DNA of 64,000 nucleotides from Thermococcus sp. P6 (GTDB lineage Archaea > Methanobacteriota_B > Thermococci > Thermococcales > Thermococcaceae), in NCBI RefSeq assembly GCF_002214525.1, contig NZ_CP015104.1, positions 434,001 to 498,000 on the forward strand, written 5' to 3'. Both the position numbers and the translations under genes were made by a program. The notes under the pieces are model-generated. The model made no database searches, was not told where the DNA came from, and worked only from the letters and a program-made list of their open reading frames with translations. Positions 57,284 to 64,000 of this stretch are shown here, one piece after another (position 1 is the stretch's first letter; each line of letters starts with the position of its first letter).

Positions 57284-58369
57284 ATGGTAAGCGAGACGCC
57301 TTACGTTTCCTACGTCGTTGGAGAGCTCCCCGAGGGCTGCAGGCTGTGCGTTAGGGGAGAGAAGCTCGTCCTCTTCACGACTGGAGTCTGTCCGAGGAAC
57401 TGCTTCTACTGCCCTCTGAGCGAGAAGAGGCGGGGAGATGTCGTGTATGCCAACGAGAGGCCCGTGAAAAATCCTCAGGATGCCATAGTCGAAGCGAGAC
57501 TCCAGAACGCCAGGGGAGCCGGCGTTACGGGTGGCGATCCTCTGGCGAGACTCGAGAGAACCGTTGAGTACATCCGCATCCTGAAGGAGGCCTTTGGAGA
57601 GGGCTTTCACGTCCACCTCTACACAACGGGAGCCCTTGCAACGATCCGGAACCTCGAAAGACTCTACGATGCCGGGCTGGACGAGATACGCTTTCATCCC
57701 GATCTCTTCAACCCCGGCTCGAAACTGTTCGAGCTGGAGATAAGGAACATCCGGAATGCCTTCGAGTTCGACTGGGACGTCGGCGGGGAGATTCCGGCCG
57801 TACCGGGTCAGCTCGAGAGGATGAAGTGGTACGCCGGGTTCCTCGACGGCCTCGGGGCGAAGTTCCTGAACGTGAACGAGCTCGAGTTCAGCGAAACGAA
57901 CCTCAGGGCCATCCTCAATTGGGGATACTCCCCGGTGAGCGACGAGAGTGCCGCCATAAGGGGCTCCCTTGAAGAGGGTCTGAGGCTCCTCGAGTGGGGC
58001 GAGGTTAACACCTCCCTGAGCTACCACCTCTGCACGGCGAAGCTTAAAGATGCTGTCCAGCTCAGGAACAGGCTCAGGAGAATGGCCAGAAACGTGGCCA
58101 GACCTTACATGGAGGTAACCGAAGACGGAACGCTCCGCTTTGGAATAGCCGAATACGAGGATCTGGACGGTCTTTACACCCTGCTCGTTGAGGAAGCTGG
58201 GGTTCCGGCCGAGTGGCTCCACGTTAACCGGGAGAAGGGCAGGATAGAGATGCCCGAGGAGGTTGCCGTGGAGCTCGCGGAGGCCATCGAGGGTGACGTA
58301 AGGTTCTTCATAATCGAGGAGTACCCAACGTGGGACAGAATGGAGGTGGAGAGAACTCCCCTTCCATGA
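57284..58369 (+). CDS. Radical SAM protein with an N-terminal Cys pair
   Basis: 361 residues. SAM/[4Fe-4S] motif CPRNCFYC (about 37-44), preceded by CRLC (about 19-22), which could hold a second metal. [11 protein letters not shown] is the SAM-binding GGE-like strand. A roughly 120-residue C-terminal extension follows the barrel. GGAGGTG precedes ATG 57284. The substrate is unknown; annotated in related archaea only as a radical SAM protein. It starts between the divergent rnp2 start and the convergent ileS end. Confidence 0.85.
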   Translation: MVSETPYVSYVVGELPEGCRLCVRGEKLVLFTTGVCPRNCFYCPLSEKRRGDVVYANERPVKNPQDAIVEARLQNARGAGVTGGDPLARLERTVEYIRILKEAFGEGFHVHLYTTGALATIRNLERLYDAGLDEIRFHPDLFNPGSKLFELEIRNIRNAFEFDWDVGGEIPAVPGQLERMKWYAGFLDGLGAKFLNVNELEFSETNLRAILNWGYSPVSDESAAIRGSLEEGLRLLEWGEVNTSLSYHLCTAKLKDAVQLRNRLRRMARNVARPYMEVTEDGTLRFGIAEYEDLDGLYTLLVEEAGVPAEWLHVNREKGRIEMPEEVAVELAEAIEGDVRFFIIEEYPTWDRMEVERTPLP

Positions 58370-58410
58370 TGCTCCCGGGATAAAATCCGGGGATAAAAAA
58401 GGAGAAAGGA

Positions 58411-61400
58411 TCACTCCTGAACCTTTTCGATGCCTATCCTGGCATTAACTTCCGGCCATTCCACGACGTAGCCCCGGGCTTTCCCGAAGGTTAGCTCAAC
58501 GGCCCTCGTTTCTCCCATTATGTAATCGAGGTTTTCCTCGAGCAGTTCCCGGTTCTCCTCGCTCGTCTCTATGGTCACCGCTATCCTGTCGTTCACGTCG
58601 AGGTCGAGTCTCTTGCGCATCTCCTGAATCCTCCTGACGAACTCCCTCGCAAGGCCCTCGGCGAGGAGCTCCCTCGTAAGGGTTCTGTCCACGAATACCC
58701 TTCCGCCCTCGAAGTCTTCCGCGACGAGGAAATCGGGCAGTTTCTCCTCCACGTTCAGGTGCTCCCTCGTAAGGCGGAAGGTTTTTCCTCCAACGGTTAC
58801 TTCCATCTCGCCCTTCTCGTAGAGCTCCTCCCCGTGCTCCTCTATCCATCCGGTTACGAGTCTGGAGTCCCCCCTGAACTCGGGTCCTATCTTTGCGAAG
58901 TTCGGCTTTATGATCCTCTCCAGCTTCACCTTCCCGACGGTCACTTCCTTGGCGTTTAGCTGCTCCCTTAGGATACCGTTGAGCCTCTCAACTGCCCTCT
59001 CAACCGTTTCGTCCTCCGTCTCAATCGTTATCCTCCTGACGGGGTAGCGGAGCTTTATCCCCGCCCTCTGTCTGGCGCTTGAACCGGCTTCAACGATCTT
59101 CCTGACAGCCTCCATCTCGCGCTCCAGCTCTTCGTCCATCGAGTTCTCATCGATTTCCGGCCAGTCAAGCATGTGGACGCTCTCAACGCCGAGGAAGGGC
59201 CTCAGCATGTTCTGGTATATCTCCTCCGTTATGTAGGGGGTGAAGGGGGCCATCAGCCTCATAAGAACGTCGAAGACCTTCCAGAGGGTCATGTAGGCCG
59301 CGAGCTTGTCCGGATCGTCGCCCTCAACCCACATGCGTTTCCTTATGAGCCTGACGTACCACCTGCTCAGGTCCTCGACGACGAAGTTGTATATCGCCCT
59401 CGTGGCTTTCGTGAGCCTGAAGGTTTCCACGCCCTCCGTGACCTCCTCGATGAGCCTGTTGACCCTGCTCAGTATCCACCTGTCCTCCTCCCTGAGGGGG
59501 AGCTCTCCCTTTATCTCCGAGGGATTGAAGCCGTCGAGACTCATGTAGGTCGAGCCGAGGATGTAAACGTTCCACAGTATGTTGAGCATCCTCTTGACCT
59601 GCTCCAGACCCTTCCAGCTGAACCTGAGGTTCTCCCACGGGTTCGTGGCCCAGAGCATGTAGAACCTGAAGGGGTCCCTTCCTTCCTTCTGGATGACCTC
59701 CTCGGGCCTTATGATGTTCCCGAGGCTCTTGCTCATCTTGTCTCCCTTCTCGTCCAGAACGTAGCCGTGCATTGCGACGTTCCTGTAGGGAACGGTATCG
59801 AAGGCTATAACTGAAGCAGCCTGCTGGGAGTAGAACCACTTGGTAACCTGATCCTCGCCTTCGACGATGAAATCGGCCGGCCAGAGTTCCCTGAATTCCT
59901 CCTCCGTCCTCGGGTAGTTTAGGGAAGCCCAGCTGGCTATCCCACTGTCGAACCATACGTCGATAACGTCCTTTACACGGCGCATCTCCCTGCCGTTAAC
60001 CCTTATGATGAAGGCATCGACGTAGGGCCTGTGCAGGTCCTCCGGCCCAAGTTTCTCCTCTATGACCCTGAGCTTCTCGTCGTATTCCTCTGGAAGTTCA
60101 ATGCGCTCACCGTTGACCTCTATCGCCACGCTGAGCTCCACAAGTTCTTTGAAGGAACCGACCACGTGTATCTCGCCGTCCTCGCTCTCCCATATCGGGA
60201 GGGGTATTCCCCAGTAACGCTGCCTGCTTATGACCCAGTCGCCGGAGTTGAGCACCCCGTTGTCGTACCTTACCTTCACCCAGTCCGGGTACCACCTGAC
60301 CTTCTCGTCGTTCTCCGCTATTATCCTGTCTTTGACCCTGCTCACCTTGAGGAACCACTGATCGGTGGCGCGGAATATGAGGGGCGTCTTACAGCGCCAG
60401 CAGTGGGGGTACTTGTGCTCTATCGTCCCGGCCTTCACGAGGTAGCCCTTTTCACGGAGGTGCTCTATTATCTCCGGATCGGCGTCCTTCACATAGACCC
60501 CTTTCCATTTGCCCTCGGTATAGCGTCCCTCGTCGTCCACCGGGCTGTAAACGGGAAGGCCGTACTCCCTGCCCACCTCGAAGTCTTCCTCGCCGTGGCC
60601 CGGGGCCGTGTGAACAAGCCCCGTACCGTCCTCAAGTGTTACGTGCTCGCCGAGGATCACGCGGTGAGTCCACTCGTACTCCTCCCGAAAGGCTCTCTGG
60701 GCGGGATACTCGTCCATCAGGATGTGGACGTAGCGGGTTCCTTTGAGTTCCTCTCCCCTGAACTCCTCCACCACCTCGCCCTCAACTCCGACCTCATTTA
60801 GAACCCTCTCCACGAGGGCCTTCGCTATTATCCAGTACTCCTCTCCCTCTTCTCCCCTAACCCTGACTTTAGCATAGTCGTACTCCGGGTGAACCGTGAT
60901 GGCGAGGTTGGCCGGAAGCGTCCAGGGGGTTGTGGTCCACACGAGGAGGTACTCCCTCTCCTTCCCCTCGATCGGGAACTTCACGTATACGCTCGGGTCT
61001 TTCCTCAGCTTGTACTCGCCCCTGACCTCGTGTTCTGCCAGAGCCGTTTCACATCTGGGGCACCAGTGGAGAACCCTCTTGTCCTTCTCGAGCAGTCCCT
61101 TCTCCCATGCCCTCTTCAAGGTGAACCAGCCCGATTCGACGTACTCGTTCTTTATCGTCATGTAGGGGTTGTCCCAGTCCATCCAGACGCCGAGCATCCT
61201 GAACTGCTCCGTCATCGTCTTCAGGTTGTTGAGGGCGAACTCCTTGCACTTCTTTATGAAGTTATCAACGCCTATCGTCCTCTCTATGTCCTTCTTTATC
61301 CTAAGCCCAAGGGCCTGCTCCACCTTCACCTCTATCGGGAGGCCGTGCATGTCGAAGCCCGGCTGTCTCCTGACGTTGTAGCCCTGCATCGTCCTGAAGC

Positions 61401-61611
61401 GGATTATCATGTCCTTGATTATCTTGTTCCAGGCGGTGCCGAGGTGTATCGCCCCGCTTACGTACGGCGGGCCGTCGAGGAAGTAGTACTTCGGTCCCTC
61501 TGCCCTGCTCTTCTTCACCTTTTCATACACGTTGTTTTCAGCCCAAAAACGCTCCACCTTTTCCTCGAGCTTCCCGGGACTGTACTCCCTGAACTCCGGT
61601 CCCTTTATCAT
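58411..61611 (-). CDS. ileS: Isoleucyl-tRNA synthetase
   Basis: 1066 residues, class I. HLGTAWN is the HIGH motif (about 57), KMSKSLG the KMSKS motif (about 600). The long CP1 editing domain lies between, with Thr/Asp residues around [12 protein letters not shown] and [12 protein letters not shown] zinc-binding CxxC occurs in HWCPRCET, with a further pair in CWRCKT. It charges tRNA(Ile) and edits Val. GGAGGGGTT precedes the ATG at 61611. The 5' leader seems long: the nearest good TATA is at about 61735. Confidence 0.97.
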   Translation of the reverse strand: MIKGPEFREYSPGKLEEKVERFWAENNVYEKVKKSRAEGPKYYFLDGPPYVSGAIHLGTAWNKIIKDMIIRFRTMQGYNVRRQPGFDMHGLPIEVKVEQALGLRIKKDIERTIGVDNFIKKCKEFALNNLKTMTEQFRMLGVWMDWDNPYMTIKNEYVESGWFTLKRAWEKGLLEKDKRVLHWCPRCETALAEHEVRGEYKLRKDPSVYVKFPIEGKEREYLLVWTTTPWTLPANLAITVHPEYDYAKVRVRGEEGEEYWIIAKALVERVLNEVGVEGEVVEEFRGEELKGTRYVHILMDEYPAQRAFREEYEWTHRVILGEHVTLEDGTGLVHTAPGHGEEDFEVGREYGLPVYSPVDDEGRYTEGKWKGVYVKDADPEIIEHLREKGYLVKAGTIEHKYPHCWRCKTPLIFRATDQWFLKVSRVKDRIIAENDEKVRWYPDWVKVRYDNGVLNSGDWVISRQRYWGIPLPIWESEDGEIHVVGSFKELVELSVAIEVNGERIELPEEYDEKLRVIEEKLGPEDLHRPYVDAFIIRVNGREMRRVKDVIDVWFDSGIASWASLNYPRTEEEFRELWPADFIVEGEDQVTKWFYSQQAASVIAFDTVPYRNVAMHGYVLDEKGDKMSKSLGNIIRPEEVIQKEGRDPFRFYMLWATNPWENLRFSWKGLEQVKRMLNILWNVYILGSTYMSLDGFNPSEIKGELPLREEDRWILSRVNRLIEEVTEGVETFRLTKATRAIYNFVVEDLSRWYVRLIRKRMWVEGDDPDKLAAYMTLWKVFDVLMRLMAPFTPYITEEIYQNMLRPFLGVESVHMLDWPEIDENSMDEELEREMEAVRKIVEAGSSARQRAGIKLRYPVRRITIETEDETVERAVERLNGILREQLNAKEVTVGKVKLERIIKPNFAKIGPEFRGDSRLVTGWIEEHGEELYEKGEMEVTVGGKTFRLTREHLNVEEKLPDFLVAEDFEGGRVFVDRTLTRELLAEGLAREFVRRIQEMRKRLDLDVNDRIAVTIETSEENRELLEENLDYIMGETRAVELTFGKARGYVVEWPEVNARIGIEKVQE

Positions 61612-61734
61612 TTTAGAACCCCTCCAGAAATGTAATCATGGCTAACCCGGAAAAGGGGGATTCAGGCCACGAAACGGGCGAAGCGAAGGATAAAACACTC
61701 CCCCCTCATGGGTATCGGTCAAAATTGGGACGCC

Positions 61735-61746
61735 CACTTATAAGGT
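61735..61746 (-). promoter_or_regulatory. TATA box candidate for ileS
   Basis: On the minus strand CCTTATAAGTGG; predicted start about 61716, giving a leader of about 105 bases. A nearer weaker box is at about 61688-61696. Confidence 0.35.
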
Positions 61747-61816
61747 TTTTGTTCCCGGACGTTCGGTTGTTCATGGGTTAAGAAGACGCATTATTGCCTG
61801 CCTTGGATCCGGTAAA

Positions 61817-61861
61817 CCTCCGGGACTTCCACGGGGTCGCAGACGGGTGGGGAAACTACAG
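61817..61861 (+). pseudogene. 45-bp copied fragment of the beta-propeller gene's linker
   Basis: This stretch matches 54098-54142, part of the gene encoding the Gly/Thr/Ser linker of the CGP-CTERM protein, at 44 of 45 bases (the single mismatch is T in the gene, G at 61839). Past 61861 similarity falls off gradually. It is in no open gene here, so it looks like a remnant of a related gene or a copied piece. Confidence 0.75.
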
Positions 61862-61935
61862 AGCTTCAAAGCGGGAAGGTTTTCTGGTCGAAGAGGGGTA
61901 ACAAAATTGTCCAGTAAAGAACACCAATAGAAAAG

Positions 61936-61944
61936 CTTTTAAAC
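61936..61944 (+). promoter_or_regulatory. TATA box for a possible leaderless mini-ORF
   Basis: CTTTTAAAC, in the context AAAAGCTTTTAAA, lies about 25 bases before the ATG at 61968. The same AAAAGCTTTTTAAA context recurs before the BASS/ACR3-like gene at 62071-62084. Confidence 0.4.
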
Positions 61945-61967
61945 GTTTGGAAAAAGCTTCATACGAA

Positions 61968-62021
61968 ATGTGGAACCTTGAAAGCGTGGAAAGAGCTGCT
62001 CGTCACATTGGGAGAGATTAA
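61968..62021 (+). CDS. 17-codon mini-ORF, possibly leaderless or a remnant
   Basis: The ATG lies about 25 bases after a TATA-like box, so transcription could begin right at it. It encodes a 17-residue amphipathic peptide (WNLESVERAARHIGRD after Met) and stops at TAA 62019-62021. It may be a tiny protein, an attenuator-like upstream ORF or the truncated front of a lost gene. No homologue is known to me. Confidence 0.25.
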   Translation: MWNLESVERAARHIGRD

Positions 62022-62076
62022 AGGGTAGGTTTGAAAGTAAGGCGGTTCCTAAGATCCGCCGGTCATCAGCAAAAGC

Positions 62077-62085
62077 TTTTTAAAG
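62077..62085 (+). promoter_or_regulatory. TATA box of the BASS/ACR3-like gene
   Basis: TTTTTAAAG gives a start near 62107, at the very edge of the AGGAGGTG ribosome binding site (62106-62113). Confidence 0.5.
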
Positions 62086-62086
62086 C

Positions 62087-62104
62087 TTTGTGCATATGCA
62101 CAAA
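62087..62104 (+). repeat. Perfect 18-bp palindrome between TATA box and start site
   Basis: TTTGTGCATATGCACAAA reads the same on both strands. It fills the space between the TATA box (62077-62085) and the predicted transcription start, the classic place for an archaeal repressor. Confidence 0.85.
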
Positions 62105-62119
62105 AAGGAGGTGTTAAGA

Positions 62120-63118
62120 ATGATGGAAAACATTGCCCGTCACCTGAAGAAGAACCTGCTCTGGTACTCGCTGCTCGCAATAGTGATTGGTTGGGCCTTA
62201 GGAATGACTGCTCCCGGCTTTGCATCAGCCCACAAGCCTTCCCTAAGTAATTTAGCCACGGTACTGGTCTTCCTTATGATATATCCAATGATGATAAACC
62301 TGAACTTTAAAGAGCTGCCCGAAGTTGTAACCCGGCCGAAACCTGTCCTCTTGAGTTTGGCATACAACTTCTTCCTAACCCCAATAATAGCTTACCTGCT
62401 TGTTAAGGGATTCATTCACGATCCAAACCTCGCCCTCGGCTTCCTCCTCGTGATGCTCGTCCCGGGTTCGTCGATGAGCATTGGCTACACGGGTCTGGCT
62501 GGCGGCGATCTGAAGCTTGCCACGGTAACGCTGGGAATAAACTTCCTGCTGATCCCGATCATGCTCCCCCTCTGGCTCCACATCCTCGGTGCCTCTACAG
62601 TTCCAGTTCCTTTAGCCATGCTCCTCAGGACGGTCTTTCTGGTCCTGATACTCCCGATGATCCTCGGCGACCTCACAAGACGCCTGATAGTAAAAAGGAA
62701 GGGTGAAAGATACTTCGTAAGCCTGAAACCGCTGTTTTCCACCGTGACGATGACCACCATGCTTCTCCTCGTTGGCCTGATATTCTTCATGAAGGCGCCG
62801 CTCCTTTCGAAGAAGTGGACACTGATAGTCGATCTCGCCGTTATAAACGTGCTTTACATGGCGATTCAGCTGTTCCTCGGCACGGTTATAGACAGGGCTT
62901 CCGGTCTCTCCTACGAGGAACACATGGGCATAATCTTCCTCAGCACCGGGAAGAACAACGGAACGGCTATAGCCCTGGCTACAATCGCCTTCCAGCCACT
63001 TATGGCCATTCCTGCTGCTGTGCTTCCCATATTCCAGATAATCTTCCTGATAATCTACCTGAAGATGGAGGGGATAATTAAAAGAATCTTCACTCCCAAT
63101 GAATTATCCTTTCGGTAA
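62120..63118 (+). CDS. BASS/ACR3-superfamily membrane transporter
   Basis: 332 residues with nine to ten membrane helices. It resembles the bile-acid/arsenite (SBF/ACR3) fold: LVPGSSMSIGYTGLAGGDLK occupies the place of the ACR3 substrate loop, but the Cys of the ACR3 ALxPCTAM motif is replaced (PGSSM). Arsenite export is therefore unlikely; a Na+-coupled anion carrier is an equal possibility. ATG 62120 follows AGGAGGTG. Codon choice is more A/T-rich than in the window's other genes. Confidence 0.72.
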   Translation: MMENIARHLKKNLLWYSLLAIVIGWALGMTAPGFASAHKPSLSNLATVLVFLMIYPMMINLNFKELPEVVTRPKPVLLSLAYNFFLTPIIAYLLVKGFIHDPNLALGFLLVMLVPGSSMSIGYTGLAGGDLKLATVTLGINFLLIPIMLPLWLHILGASTVPVPLAMLLRTVFLVLILPMILGDLTRRLIVKRKGERYFVSLKPLFSTVTMTTMLLLVGLIFFMKAPLLSKKWTLIVDLAVINVLYMAIQLFLGTVIDRASGLSYEEHMGIIFLSTGKNNGTAIALATIAFQPLMAIPAAVLPIFQIIFLIIYLKMEGIIKRIFTPNELSFR

Positions 63119-63202
63119 ACCAGTTCCTGAAGAATAACCCGACCCCAGTTTTATATGGCTCCATCCAACCTACCGGTCATTGCAAACTCCGGATGAGGGA
63201 TA

Positions 63203-63212
63203 ACCTTATAAA
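63203..63212 (+). promoter_or_regulatory. TATA box of the DUF401-like gene
   Basis: CCTTATAAAG predicts a start near 63233, about 25 bases before the ATG. Another T/A-rich box at about 63150-63158 is a second candidate. Confidence 0.4.
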
Positions 63213-63257
63213 GAACGATAAGATAGGCGTCTACACATTAATACCCCGGTGAAAGCC

Positions 63258-64000
63258 ATGAACGGGCTCCTCTACCTTATTGCATCCTTTATCTTTATCA
63301 TACTCCTGATAAGGCTTAAGGTTAACATCGGGCTCTCGATTTTCACGGGCTCTCTTACTCTCGGGCTGCTGTTTGGATTAGAACCAGCTGATCTCTTAAA
63401 CACCCTCTACGAGTCCATAACATCATGGGGCACCGTAAGGCTGATTTTGATAATAGTCTCAATAATGGCCCTTGCAAATGTTTTCTCCCAGATAGGCTAC
63501 TTAAAATACATGGAGAAAGCGGCTAAGGAGTTATTCCCGAGCGAAAAGTATTCTCTGGCTGCCCTTCCGGCTTTAATAGGTCTTATGCCAATGCCTGCTG
63601 GCGCCCTGGTTTCCGCCCCAATGATTGAGGGGGTTGCAGACAGGCTTGGAATTTCTCCCGAAGAGAAGACCCTCATAAACTACTGGTTCAGGCACATATG
63701 GGAGCACTCGTGGCCCATGTATCAGGCTATAATCATAGCATCGGCCATTCTCGGGCTGTCGATTAGAGAGTTCAGCAGCAAGATGTTTGCCCTCACGATC
63801 ATAATGGTTGTTGTGGGTTATCTCTTCCTTTTGAAGCCCATAGAAATCCGCGATGAGGAGAAGGGCAACAGAAAGGAGGGTTTAAAGCTCTTCCTGAAGA
63901 GCACGTACCCGATTCTCGTGATAATCACGGTCTCCATAATCCTTGGCTATGATATGGTCTATGGGGCGTTTATAGGGTTTCTATCGGCTCTGGTGCCCTA
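63258..64000 (+). CDS. DUF401-family membrane protein, N-terminal part (runs off the right edge)
   Basis: The open frame from ATG 63258 runs 743 bases to the edge, giving 247 residues with no stop. It contains six or seven hydrophobic segments and the conserved-looking LIGLMPMPAGALVSAPMIE (about 112-130) and FRHIWEHSWPMYQ (about 150). This fits the DUF401 integral-membrane family, a probable organic-anion or metabolite permease of unknown substrate. GGTGAAAG precedes the ATG. Like the neighbour, it uses more A/T-ending codons (GCT, TTA, CCA) than the rest. Confidence 0.75.
   Translation, partial: MNGLLYLIASFIFIILLIRLKVNIGLSIFTGSLTLGLLFGLEPADLLNTLYESITSWGTVRLILIIVSIMALANVFSQIGYLKYMEKAAKELFPSEKYSLAALPALIGLMPMPAGALVSAPMIEGVADRLGISPEEKTLINYWFRHIWEHSWPMYQAIIIASAILGLSIREFSSKMFALTIIMVVVGYLFLLKPIEIRDEEKGNRKEGLKLFLKSTYPILVIITVSIILGYDMVYGAFIGFLSALVP

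Noticed and set aside
57221-58414. Long N-terminal extension of rnp2 upstream of its ATG
   Set aside because: The extension is the antisense of the radical SAM gene. Pop5 homology starts at the ATG 57220 and the length then equals that of the Pyrococcus protein.

Overview
The window looks like chromosomal DNA of a fairly GC-rich hyperthermophilic archaeon of the order Thermococcales, most likely Thermococcus. The support is a nine-gene A1Ao ATP synthase operon in the order H-I-K-E-C-F-A-B-D, archaeal PriS/PriL primase, an archaeal RNase P RNA plus a Pop5-type RNase P protein, a secF-secD pair, a GH57 amylopullulanase inside a maltodextrin ABC operon, a TrmB-family sugar regulator, two proteins with the Thermococcales CGP-CTERM tail, and archaeal BRE/TATA promoters, several of them placed for leaderless mRNAs. 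I see no rRNA, tRNA, CRISPR array, intein or intact insertion sequence.

Layout. 1-3.2 kb: end of an unknown gene, a CxxCxxCC protein, a PUA-like protein, a KaiC-like ATPase with a partner HTH/coiled-coil protein, and SAM decarboxylase. 3.4-6.5 kb: secF, secD and trkA with overlapping ends. 6.6-15.3 kb: the ATP synthase operon, then an alanyl-tRNA editing protein. 16.6-20.2 kb (minus): a membrane protein, a radical SAM protein, and pyrC-pyrK. 20.5-27.7 kb: a five-gene Opp/Dpp-type ABC importer with a membrane-anchored binding protein and a large extracellular insertion in one permease. 27.8-33.8 kb: a small membrane protein, nadE, a DMT permease, glnA (minus) with a strong inverted repeat at its promoter, UPF0216 and two membrane proteins. 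33.8-36.4 kb: rnpB, whose 3' end overlaps the 3' end of priS, then priL. 36.6-43.8 kb: a second KaiC-like ATPase, two methyltransferases, an M20 peptidase, an MBL-fold enzyme, a phosphohexomutase and UPF0146.

43.8-56.9 kb is a starch and maltodextrin region. On the minus strand lie malE-malF-malG-apu-malK. They are headed by a TATA box and a near-perfect Thermococcales glycolytic motif, the site read by TrmBL1/Tgr. On the plus strand lie a beta-propeller CGP-CTERM protein, the TrmBL1-type regulator itself and glycogen synthase. Secreted amylopullulanase would cut starch or pullulan, MalEFGK would import the maltodextrins, the regulator would sense them, and GlgA would store glucose as glycogen. 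56.9-61.6 kb: RNase P Pop5, a radical SAM protein and ileS. 61.6-64 kb is the most accessory-looking part: an approximately 500-bp gene-poor stretch with a 45-bp copied fragment of a gene 7.7 kb away, two similar promoters, a 17-codon mini-ORF and an 18-bp palindrome. It is followed by two transporters with more A/T-rich codons than the rest.

No single wholly new system is obvious. The best leads are the glnA inverted repeat, the 61.6-62.1 kb region, the rnpB/priS overlap, the recently homogenised repeats in the amylopullulanase, and the extracellular insertions in two ABC permeases.
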